The notes beneath the pieces were generated by a model. It made no database searches, was not told the origin of the DNA, and saw only the letters and a list, made by a program, of their open reading frames with translations. Position numbers and translations under genes: made by a program. This document shows positions 39,411-47,900 of a stretch of DNA of 64,000 bases, piece by piece (position 1 is the first letter of the stretch; each line of letters opens with the position of its first letter). The DNA comes from Sphingopyxis chilensis (GTDB lineage: Bacteria; Pseudomonadota; Alphaproteobacteria; Sphingomonadales; Sphingomonadaceae): positions 839,501-903,500 of the forward strand of contig NZ_CP142394.1 in NCBI RefSeq assembly GCF_035930445.1, in the 5' to 3' direction.

Positions 39411-40034
39411 TTAAGCGGAGGCTGTCTGCCGCTGCCGCGCGCGCCGGAAACCCTCGCGCGCCGTGCAGCGGCCCAGCCACGCCTTGGTCCCATCGCCCAG
39501 CACATCGTCGGCGCCCAAAGTCGTCGCGAGGAAGGCGGCATAGCCGATCACGATGTCGGCGATGGTGAAGCGCCCCGCGACCAGCCACTCGCGCCCGTCG
39601 CCCAGCGCCGCCTCGATGCTTTTCGCGCGGCCGCCGAAGAAGGCTTTGTAATCCGCGACTGCTTGGCTCAGCCGCCGCTCCTCGGGCTCGACGCGCGTGT
39701 AGCGGATCATGATCGCGAGCGGGAAGGTGAGGGTCGCGTCGCTGCGGTGCAGCCAGTTGCGATAATCCCAATAATCCGCCTCGTCACGGCGCACCTCGAG
39801 CGGCGTCCCCTCGGCGATGCGTTCGCAGATCGCCGCCGATTCCGTCATCAGCCGGCCGTCCTCGACCCAGCCGGGGATCGTCATCAGCGGGTTCACCGCG
39901 CGATAATCGGGCTCGAACGCGCGCGGCGGGAATTTCAGCAGCCGGAGGTCGACGTCGATCCCCGCTTCCTCGACCGCCCACAGGCAGCGCAGCGAGCGCG
40001 CGTCGGGACAATGATACAGGATAGGGCGCGTCAT
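39411..40034 (-). CDS. Glutathione S-transferase family protein
   Basis: 207 residues with the thioredoxin-like N-terminal domain (ILYHCPDARSLRCLWAVEEAGIDVDL; PLMTIPGWVEDGRLMTESAAICERIAE, containing the cis-Pro and the Glu-Ser that hold glutathione) and the helical C-terminal domain (WLVAGRFTIADIVIGYA, the conserved N-capping Asp motif). The substrate is unknown. It overlaps the upstream permease gene by four bases on the minus strand, so both are one transcript. Confidence 0.88.
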   Translation of the reverse strand: MTRPILYHCPDARSLRCLWAVEEAGIDVDLRLLKFPPRAFEPDYRAVNPLMTIPGWVEDGRLMTESAAICERIAEGTPLEVRRDEADYWDYRNWLHRSDATLTFPLAIMIRYTRVEPEERRLSQAVADYKAFFGGRAKSIEAALGDGREWLVAGRFTIADIVIGYAAFLATTLGADDVLGDGTKAWLGRCTAREGFRRARQRQTASA

Positions 40035-40975
40035 GCTGCAACCTCCTTCGGCCGCGCGATATGGCGGCGATGCTCGCGCCATGCGATGAACAGGCCCGAG
40101 GCGATGATGAGCGGGGCGCCGACCCAGGTCGTGTCGGCCGGCAGGGTGCCAAAGAACCACCAGCCGGCGGCGATCGCCCAAAGCAGGCTCGAATAATCCA
40201 TCGGGATCACCACCGACACGGGCGCGAGGCGCAGCGCGCCGGTCAGCGACATCTGGACGACCGCGCCCAGGAAACCGAGCCCGATCAAGAGCAGCCATTC
40301 GTGGCCGCTATGCGGCGTGATGACGAAGGGCAGGGCGATGCCGAGCGGGATCATCGACAAGAGGCTGAACCAGAAGACGATCGTCGCGGCATTTTCGGTG
40401 CGGCCCAGGTCGCGCACCGCAATCGTGATCAGCGCCGTCATGATCGCGCCGGTCAGCGCGACGAGCGTGCCGACGCCGTGCGTCCCGCCGAAGCCGCCCG
40501 CGAAGCCCGAAAGCGGGTCAAGCACGACGAGCACGCCGACGAAGCCGACGATCACCGCGCTCCAACGCTGCCACCCCGTCGCCTCGCCGAGCAGCAGCGC
40601 CGCGAAAATGACCGCGAAGATCGGCACCGAGAGGCTGATGGTCGTCGCCTCGGCCATCGGCAGCAGGATCATCGCGCCGAAATTGCACGCCATGCCGGTC
40701 AGGCCCATCAGCATGCGCCGCGCGTGCGCGCCGATCCGCTGCGTCCTGAGCGATGAGAGGCTGCCCGTCGCCACCACCCATGCCAGCAGGAAGGGCAGCA
40801 CGAGCGCCTGTCGCCAGAACAGGCTTTCGACGACATGGATTCCCGCCGCGTCGATCTTTTTGACCAGCACGAACATCAGCGACAGGCTGACCATCGCGAG
40901 CAGCCGCAGGGCGATCCCGCCCAGATAATGCTGCGGAGGTCCGTCGAACGGGGTGGATGATGGCGCGTCGCTCAT
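40031..40975 (-). CDS. EamA/DMT-family inner-membrane permease
   Basis: 314 residues with ten predicted membrane helices in two homologous halves, each an EamA repeat: SLSLMFVLVKKIDAAGIHVVESLFWRQ with AEATTISLSVPIFAVIFAALLLGE in the first half, and LRLAPVSVVIPMDYSSLLWAIAAGWWFFG in the second. It is likely a metabolite exporter of unknown substrate. Coupled to the GST gene downstream. Confidence 0.88.
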   Translation of the reverse strand: MSDAPSSTPFDGPPQHYLGGIALRLLAMVSLSLMFVLVKKIDAAGIHVVESLFWRQALVLPFLLAWVVATGSLSSLRTQRIGAHARRMLMGLTGMACNFGAMILLPMAEATTISLSVPIFAVIFAALLLGEATGWQRWSAVIVGFVGVLVVLDPLSGFAGGFGGTHGVGTLVALTGAIMTALITIAVRDLGRTENAATIVFWFSLLSMIPLGIALPFVITPHSGHEWLLLIGLGFLGAVVQMSLTGALRLAPVSVVIPMDYSSLLWAIAAGWWFFGTLPADTTWVGAPLIIASGLFIAWREHRRHIARPKEVAA

Positions 40976-41067
40976 GCGAAATCGCGCATATCAGTCCGGC
41001 TCGCACGCGCAAGCCGTCATCCCCCTTGCCCCGTCCCTCCAATCGGGCTAGTGGCGCACTCCGGCCT

Positions 41068-41143
41068 AGGGGTATAGCTCAGTTGGTAGAGCATCGGTCT
41101 CCAAAACCGAGGGTCGCGGGTTCGAGTCCTGCTGCCCCTGCCA
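41068..41143 (+). tRNA. tRNA-Trp (anticodon CCA)
   Basis: 76 bases with encoded 3' CCA. Acceptor AGGGGTA pairs with TGCCCCT; the D-arm has AGCTCAGTTGGTAGAGC; the anticodon arm TCGGTCTCCAAAACCGA carries CCA at tRNA positions 34-36 (41101-41103); the T-arm is GCGGGTTCGAGTCCTGC. The decayed integrase that follows suggests this gene was an integration target. Confidence 0.97.
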
Positions 41144-41300
41144 GGACCGCGTCCCAGGACGTCCCAGAGAGGCCCAGCGCGTCTCTCGAAAATCAGAAAA
41201 TCAGCGGGTTATGAGTAAGGGACGTCCCATGATGTCCCCCCCCTGCTCCCCTTGCAGTTTGAGTCGATTGTTGGTGTCAAATGGCGCTGACTACCAACAC

Positions 41301-41328
41301 TGGTGAGCCTGGGAATCGAACTCGCGAC
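41301..41328 (-). other. tRNA 3'-end-like fragment, possible attachment-site remnant
   Basis: On the minus strand this reads GTCGCGAGTTCGATTCCCAG followed by GCTCACCA, the pattern of a T-loop (TTCGATT) and a CCA end. The T-stem does not pair properly and no 5' half is present, so it is not a functional tRNA. It sits between tRNA-Trp and the integrase remnant, where an attachment site would be expected. Confidence 0.25.
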
Positions 41329-41350
41329 GTGTCGGGTAGGAGGTAGCAAC

Positions 41351-41798
41351 ATGTTTACCAACGTTGCCATCGACGCCTTCAAGCCAGCCGGGAAGCCATA
41401 CAGGAAGGTGAACGGGACGAGTTCGAAAATCTCGATGGGCCCGAACCAGTGTGGCGCCTCTCGCCTGAGCGAATGAAAATGCGATCAGAGCACTTGGTTC
41501 GCTACGGCGGCAAGCGCTGGGCCTGCTCGACGAAATCCGCGATCTCAATGTGTATCGTGCTGCAGGCAATATGCGCTTGGGCCGTTATCTTTTCCCGGCG
41601 CCAATTGCGAAGACGCTGGTGATCAGCGAAAATCGAATGATCGACATCATGTACCGGATGGCGCTTCGCGGAAAGGCTACCGTCCAAGGCTTTCGTGGCC
41701 TCGCAAGCACAGTTCTCAACGGTTGTGCCGCGCTTTATTTCATATGTTTTCGTATAAAATTGCTTGATTCAGAAAATGGACGAATCGAATATGGTTGA
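41351..41798 (+). pseudogene. Tyrosine-recombinase integrase remnant (P4-type)
   Basis: Three fragments of one integrase in three frames. ATG 41351, with AGGAGG seven bases upstream, begins FTNVAIDAFKPAGKPYR, the usual N-terminus of tRNA-targeting integrases. The frame then switches to EFENLDGPEPVWRLSPERMKMR (to about 41500), and again to RQALGLLDEIRDL ... RYLFPAP ... MALRGKATVQGFRGLASTVLN (to about 41720). About 250 internal codons, including the first catalytic Arg, are missing; the HGFR box reads QGFR and the Tyr nucleophile is lost. The gene is therefore dead. It lies 207 bases after tRNA-Trp in the expected orientation. Confidence 0.8.
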
Positions 41799-42017
41799 AT
41801 ATCGGTAATTTCGACGACCTTTTTCTTGGGGACTTTTCTGAACCTCTTAGGCCGATGTCAGCGGCTATGTCCGGCGGGCTGGCCGATTGTCTTGATTTTA
41901 CCGATAATGAGTTCATAATCAGCAAGTCTTGCGATTAGTAACCAGGCACGCCGGAGGATGATTTTTCGGGTGTTGCTTGGCCAGGCCGTAGGGGGCCCCG
42001 CTGCCGAACAGTATCAC
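41799..42017. other. AT-richer intergenic region upstream of the two-component genes
   Basis: 219 bases with visibly lower GC than the flanks, probably part of the integrated element's remains. It should hold the promoter of the OmpR-type regulator, but no convincing -35/-10 pair is seen. A GGAGG directly abutting ATG 41958 would give a 20-residue N-terminal extension unlike any receiver domain. Confidence 0.4.
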
Positions 42018-42695
42018 ATGCGCGTCCTGATCATAGAGGATAACAGCCGTCTGGCGGCGCTCATTTCCGAGGGTATAGCTCGGCACGGATTTAGCGGGGA
42101 CGGTGTGGCGAGTATCGACGAAGCCGAAGATTCGCTCGCCAGCGCGACCTATGATGCGGTTATTCTGGATCTGGGGCTCCCTGACGGTGACGGACTTGAC
42201 TGGCTGCGCCGCGAAAGGCCGAAACGACCGCTCCCGCCCGTTTTGATCCTCACCGCGCGCGATGGCATGGGCGATCGTGTCGCCGGCCTTGACGCGGGGG
42301 CCGACGACTATCTTGTCAAGCCCGTCGAAATGGAGGAGCTGGCTGCCCGACTCCGCGCGCTCCTGCGCCGTCCGGGAACGCGCGAGCTGCCGGTCATCCG
42401 GGCCGGAAGGCTGGCGTTCAACGTGGCGACGCGAACGGCTCGGAGCGGCGACCATGCTATCCCGCTGACACGTCGCGAAGCCGATTTGCTGGAGTTGCTC
42501 ATTCGCCGGGCCGGCACCGTCGTTCGGCGGTCGTCGATCGAAGACGCATTGTATCGCTTTGACGAACCGGTGACGCCGAATGCGGTCGAGGCGACCGTGT
42601 CCCGGCTCCGCCACAAGTTGAGCGAAGCCGATCGTCCGGACATGCTCATCACGGTCCGGGGAATGGGCTATTTACTCAGGGATTGCGGAGATTAA
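42018..42695 (+). CDS. OmpR/PhoB-family response regulator
   Basis: 225 residues: receiver domain from MRVLIIEDNSRLAAL (acidic pair Glu-Asp) through the phospho-acceptor Asp51 in ILDLGLPDGDGLDWL, the conserved Thr in ILTARD and Lys in YLVKPVEMEEL, then a winged-helix DNA-binding domain with LTRREADLLELLIRRAG and VSRLRHKL ... GMGYLL. Start chosen at 42018, where the receiver fold begins; the upstream ATG 41958 adds an unlikely leader. Its stop is joined to the sensor kinase, so the two form a QseBC-like pair. Confidence 0.88.
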   Translation: MRVLIIEDNSRLAALISEGIARHGFSGDGVASIDEAEDSLASATYDAVILDLGLPDGDGLDWLRRERPKRPLPPVLILTARDGMGDRVAGLDAGADDYLVKPVEMEELAARLRALLRRPGTRELPVIRAGRLAFNVATRTARSGDHAIPLTRREADLLELLIRRAGTVVRRSSIEDALYRFDEPVTPNAVEATVSRLRHKLSEADRPDMLITVRGMGYLLRDCGD

Positions 42696-42747
42696 GGCGC
42701 CGCATTCGGTCTCGCGCCGCCTGACGCGTGGTCTCGCCTGGACGGGG

Positions 42748-43740
42748 GTGTTCGGGGGCCTTGCGCTGATCATCTTTGTCAGCTTTGATGTGGAGGTTAT
42801 GCTCGAGCAGAGGACCGCAGCGGACGGCTGGCGGGGCGAATGGCTTGAAATCGGCGAGCATGTCGTCCTGCCGCTTCTCTTGCTGATGGTGCCGATGTTT
42901 TTCGCCGCGAGATGGGTTATTCGAACATCGCTCGCTCCGTTGGGCGCGGCGGCCGCACACATGGATTCGGTGCTCGGCACCGACCGCGGATTTCGCGTGA
43001 ATCTCGACGAATTCCCGCTCGAGGTTCAGCCATTCGCGCGCGCGCTGAACGATCTTCTGGCGCGCCTTGATGATGCGGCCGGGCAGCGCGAGGCCTTTGC
43101 CGCCAATGTGGCCCACGAACTCCGAACGCCATTGGCAATACTGATGATCGAACTCGACCGGTTGGGATCGCCAGATGCTCACCGGCTGAAAAAGGATGTG
43201 GCGGCGATGAAGCGGCTTGTCGGCCAGATCATGATGATGGCCCAGATGGACGTTTATCTGGAGGCGCCAATCCCCCGAAGCCGCATTTCCCTTCCCGACG
43301 TCGCGATGGAAGTGGCAAACCGCTTTGCGCCGCTGGCGGCGGAGCAGGGCAGACATGTGGCGTTGGCGGTCGAAGGCAAGCCGATGGTTTCGGGAATCAG
43401 GGAGACGCTTGCGGCAGCGCTTTCAAACCTGTTGGAAAATGCGTTGCGGGTGACCCCCGAGGGCGGGACGGTTGTGATCTCTATCGGTCCCGACGCCCGA
43501 CTATGTGTAAGGGACGAGGGGCCCGGCTTGTCGGCGGCGGAACTGGCCGCGCTCCGTCATCGGTTTGCTCGCGCCGATCACGCCAGCGTGGGGGGGGCGG
43601 GGCTTGGCCTTGCGATCGTGGCGCGGATCGCAGAAATCCACCACGCCGCATTGGTGACGGATCCTCATCGAAGAGAAATATGTCTGCTATTTCAAGATGA
43701 CGAACATTTAGTGGGATCGGGCGCTCTCGATCGGAACTGA
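42748..43740 (+). CDS. Sensor histidine kinase (partner of the OmpR-type regulator)
   Basis: At least 330 residues. Two membrane helices enclose a periplasmic loop of only about 30 residues; a HAMP-like linker follows, then the H-box NVAHELRTPLAIL, the N-box LSNLLENALRVTPEGG, the G1 box VRDEGPGLS and the G2 box GGAGLGLAIV. GTG 42748 is the only standard start in frame, but it cuts into the first membrane helix. The open frame continues back to the ATT at 42692 that overlaps the regulator stop and yields SRRLTRGLAW, a normal kinase N-terminus, so the true start may be non-standard. Confidence 0.85.
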   Translation: MFGGLALIIFVSFDVEVMLEQRTAADGWRGEWLEIGEHVVLPLLLLMVPMFFAARWVIRTSLAPLGAAAAHMDSVLGTDRGFRVNLDEFPLEVQPFARALNDLLARLDDAAGQREAFAANVAHELRTPLAILMIELDRLGSPDAHRLKKDVAAMKRLVGQIMMMAQMDVYLEAPIPRSRISLPDVAMEVANRFAPLAAEQGRHVALAVEGKPMVSGIRETLAAALSNLLENALRVTPEGGTVVISIGPDARLCVRDEGPGLSAAELAALRHRFARADHASVGGAGLGLAIVARIAEIHHAALVTDPHRREICLLFQDDEHLVGSGALDRN

Positions 43741-43902
43741 TCGTCAGGTTGGCGTCAGCTTGGGGGCATAGGCTCAACTTTGACCGAATCGTTTCATAAT
43801 TGGAGAAAAGCCTTCCTGCACGGGTCGCGGCGGCGGGAAAAGGTCAAGCGGGAGTATGTTTGTCGGCGCGTGCCTAGGCAAGTACCCGTGGGGGGCAAAT
43901 CC

Positions 43903-44658
43903 GTGGCGAAAGAAACATGTGAGATTTTGGTTGCGGATAGCCATCCGCTTTGCCGCGAAGGCCTGACCACGCTTTTTTCGCGAAATCTCGGTCGATCCGA
44001 CCTGGTCGAAGCCTGGGACTTTCCGTCCGTCATCGCCACGATTGCGGCGCGCCGGTCGATCGGCCTTGTAACCATCGATCTCGGCCTGCCGGGAATGCAC
44101 AAGCGCGAGGGCTTGCGCGATTTGCGCGTCAAATATCCCGAGGTCCGCATTGTCGTGGTAACCGCGTCCCGCGACCGCGAAATCGTGCTCGACGCGCTGG
44201 GCGCTGGCGTCCACGGCTATATTCCAAAAGATTTTTCGGTCCACGAAATGGCGGAAGCGTTAAGCAAGGTGCTGGCGGGGCAGATTTATGTTCCTCCGTT
44301 TCTTTCCGACCTGAATGTCCGCAAGGCGAATGTCGCGGAGGAGGAGGGCGGCGCACACGAGACGGCGCTGACCGGACGCCAGTTCGAAGTGCTGCACCTC
44401 CTCGCGGCTGGGCGCTCGAACAAGGAAATTGCCCGGCTTCTTTGCATCGCGGAGGGAACGGTCAAGGTCCATATTGCCGCGGCCTTTCGTATGCTGGGTG
44501 TCCATAACCGGGTCAGCGCTGTGGCGGTGATGCAGGCGCGGGCGTTCAACGGCAGTCCCGACCAGAAATATCTGCCTGGCCTTATCGAAGAGAGCCGCGG
44601 AAAGCCGATGTTGCAACGCAACTTCAGCGGGCTGTCCCAGATATATTACAGGCGTTGA
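43903..44658 (+). CDS. NarL/LuxR-family response regulator (no adjacent kinase of its own)
   Basis: 251 residues: receiver domain (ILVADSHPLCREGL; phospho-acceptor Asp59 in TIDLGLPG; conserved Lys in GYIPKD) and C-terminal LuxR-type HTH at about 156-205 (LTGRQFEVLHLLAAGRSNKEIARLLCIAEGTVKVH, in parts). The second residue of the usual Asp-Asp metal pocket is Ser, which may alter phosphorylation. GTG 43903 is chosen for the preceding GGGGG; an upstream TTG at 43780 would add 41 unstructured residues. It ends 326 bases before the giant peroxidase gene and is the best candidate for its regulator. Confidence 0.85.
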   Translation: MAKETCEILVADSHPLCREGLTTLFSRNLGRSDLVEAWDFPSVIATIAARRSIGLVTIDLGLPGMHKREGLRDLRVKYPEVRIVVVTASRDREIVLDALGAGVHGYIPKDFSVHEMAEALSKVLAGQIYVPPFLSDLNVRKANVAEEEGGAHETALTGRQFEVLHLLAAGRSNKEIARLLCIAEGTVKVHIAAAFRMLGVHNRVSAVAVMQARAFNGSPDQKYLPGLIEESRGKPMLQRNFSGLSQIYYRR

Positions 44659-44984
44659 ACCAGGCTTCACCGTCACGCGCCGGCGCAGCGCGAAACCAGA
44701 TTTCTTCCGTTCTTCCTTTGCTTTGCTGACTTGTCGTCGGAATTTCGCACGCGTCTTCGCTGATCGCTCACTATATATAAAGTACTATGTCTATTGCGAC
44801 ACAGTTATATTGCAGACGAATATAGAATTGCGGAAACGGAATAGGTCGCCCGTCCAACTCGACTATGATGCTTAATCAGCCATAACTTACACCCACAAGA
44901 TCCCGCAGATCGACAGCGTATCGCGAGTCGAAAGCCGTGCCGTAAAGTGAGCGGTGCGCGCGGGTTTATTGCAGGGAGGTAAAC
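44659..44984 (+). other. Long intergenic region before the RTX peroxidase gene
   Basis: 326 bases without an open frame of interest. The middle (44770-44830) is AT-rich with TATATATAAAGTACTATG, in contrast to its surroundings. It is probably the promoter and 5' leader of the peroxidase gene, whose ribosome binding site GGGAGG (44973-44979) ends the region. No clear operator palindrome was identified. Confidence 0.5.
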
Positions 44985-47900
44985 ATGGTCACCTATATCC
45001 GCAGCGATCTCGAATTCATTCTGGACCAGATCAAGATCGCCGAAGCGCATGCTGCTGGCCAACCGCTTTACGGGCCGGGCGGACTTGTTCCGGCGTACAA
45101 TCTTTCTTTCGGATTGCGCACGGTCGATGGCAGCAACAACCATCTGCTCCCTGGCCAGGAACAATGGGGCGCGGCCAACGTGCCGTTTCCCACGCTGCTG
45201 GATCCGGTGTACCGCCCTGCCGACGGGACGTCTTTTGACCCCGACGGGCCGGGTCCGGCTCCGGCGATGCCGACGCAGGCGGACTATAGTCCGTCGAACG
45301 ACCCGAACTCGCTCGTCTTCGATGCCAGCCTGCGGACGATCTCCAACCTGCTGGTCGACCAGACGCTGGGCAATCCGGCAGCCATTCTCGAGGGGCTGGC
45401 CCGGGCGGGCAGCGCCGATCCGCTGCTTGACCTGCCGGCGATCACGGCGATCTATCAAACCTTCAAACCGGCCTCCGACGCCGAATATCAGGCGCGTGTC
45501 GTGATGCAGAACGCGCAGACGGCTGCGACCCTGGTCGACGATGGTTTGCCTGGTGAAACAGCGGCGGAAACCGCCGCGCTCGCTGCGCTCGCCGCTGCAA
45601 CGGCGGCGCACGACGTGACCGTTACCGACCTCGATGCCGCGCGCGTGGTGCGCGACGCCGCGCTTGAGCCTTACGGCCTCGCGATGGACGGCGACAATGT
45701 CCATCTACCCAATATTTCGCCCGACGGCGGCCTGTCGGCCTCCTTCAACTCGTGGTTCACCCTGTTCGGGCAGTTCTTCGATCATGGGCTCGACCTCATC
45801 AACAAGGGTGGCAGCGGCACCGTCTTCATTCCGCTGGAACCCGACGATCCGCTCTATGTTCCGGGCAGCCAGACCAACTTCATGGTGCTGACCCGCGCCA
45901 CGGTTTCCGCCGGCACCGACGGCATCATGGGAACCGCCGATGATGTGCGGCCGATCAACACGACGACTTCCTACGTCGATCAGAACCAGACTTATGCGTC
46001 GCACGCGTCGCATCAGGTTTTCCTGCGCCAATATACGCTGAACGCCGATGGACATCCGGTCGCGACCGGCAAGCTGATCGAGGGCGCCGGCGGCTCGCCC
46101 GGCGGCATGGCGACCTGGGGTGAAGTCAAGGAACAGGCGCTGATGCTCGGCATCCTGCTGACCGACCAGGACGTGGGCAAGGTGCCGCTGTTGCGGACCG
46201 ACGCCTATGGCAACTTCATTCCGAACGCCGCGGGCTATGCGCAGGTTATCACCGGCATCGGCATCGACGGAATTCCGAACACGGCCGACGACGTCGTGAT
46301 TTCGGGAACGCCGTTGGCGCCTGTAAGCCTGGATACCGCGATCCGCACCAACAGCGCGTTCCTCGCCGACATCGCCCACACCGCGGTACCGAACGGCATC
46401 GAAGACGGCGACATCACGATCGGGCTGCTGAACCCCGGCAACAACCCGCTGGTTTATGACGACGAGCTGCTCGACGCCCACTTCATGGCGGGCGATGGGC
46501 GTGTGAACGAGAATATCGGTCTGACCGCGGTGCACCATGTGTTCCATGCCGAACATAACCGGCTCGTCGAACATACCAAGGAGGTGACGCTTGCCGATGC
46601 GGCGCAAATGCTCGCCGACGGCGCGACGCAGGCCGAAGCGGTGGCGTTCCTCAACGAATGGCTGGTCGACGATGTCGCCTCGGTTCCTGTCGGCGCGGCG
46701 GCGATCGACGCGCTGGTGTGGGACGGCGAACGCCTGTTCCAGGCCGCGAAATTCGGCACCGAGATGCAGTATCAGCACCTCGTGTTCGAGGAATTCGCGC
46801 GCAAGATCCAGCCGCAGGTCGATCCGTTTGTCGTCCCCGACGGCTTCGACACGACGATCAATCCGGACATCGTCGCCGAATTCGCGCATGTCGTATACCG
46901 GTTCGGCCACTCGATGCTGACCGAAGACATCGACCGGTTCGGTCCGACCTTCGTGTCCAACGACATCAGCCTGATCGAAGGCTTCCTCAATCCCACGGCT
47001 TTCAACGGGGTTGACGGCGCCATCGAAGACGGGCTGGCGGCGGGTGACATCATCCGCGGCATGACCCGTCAGGTCGGCAACGAGATCGACGAATTCGTTA
47101 CCAGCGCGCTGCGCAACAACCTGTTGGGCCTGCCGCTCGACCTCGCGACGATCAACCTCGCGCGTGGCCGCGACACCGGCGTCCCATCGCTGAATGCGGC
47201 ACGCCGCGAATTCTATGAGGCGACCAACAATGACGCGCGGCTGAAACCCTATGAGAGCTGGGTCGATTTTGCCGGCAATCTCAAGAATGAGGCGTCGATC
47301 ATCAACTTCATCGCGGCTTATGGCCTGCATCCCCTGATCGTCAATGAAACGACGGTGGAAGGGAAGCGTAACGCGGCGATGGAAATCATCTTCGGTACCG
47401 ATCTCGGCGTCGGCGCCGCCGGTGTGCCTGCGGATGCCGCGGATTTCCTCAATGGGGAAGGTGCCTGGGCGAGCGGCCCGGGTGGCGTCACCACGACCGG
47501 GCTCGACAATGTCGATCTCTGGATCGGCGGCCTCGCCGAGAAGATACTGCCCTTCGGCGGCATGCTCGGTTCGACCTTCAACTTCGTTTTCGAAGTGCAG
47601 ATGGAGCAGCTCCAGAACGGCGACCGCTTCTATTATCTGCAACGCCTCGACGGCTTGCACCTGTTCGGAGAGATGGAGGCGAACAGCTTCGCCGCGATGA
47701 TCATGCGCCATACCGACGCGACTCATCTGCCGTCGGACGTCTTCTCGACCCCGGGACTGATCCTCGAGGTCGATCCGACGCGGCAGTTCAATGATCTGGA
47801 CGGCGATGGCGATCTTGAAAGCGCGGATCCGAGCGGCGGCGGCATCCTGACCCCGCTCGTCGTCCGCAACAACCCGGGGACCGCAGGCCCGGACACCAAT

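Noticed and set aside
41144..41300. A second copy of the tRNA-Trp 3' end as attachment site (CTGCTCCCCTTGCAG near 41249)
   Set aside because: Similarity to CTGCTGCCCCTGCCAG is short and gapped; it could easily be chance.
41958..42017. Upstream ATG 41958 as start of the OmpR-type regulator
   Set aside because: The extension does not fit a receiver domain, and the GGAGG lies too close to the ATG; the fold begins at 42018.
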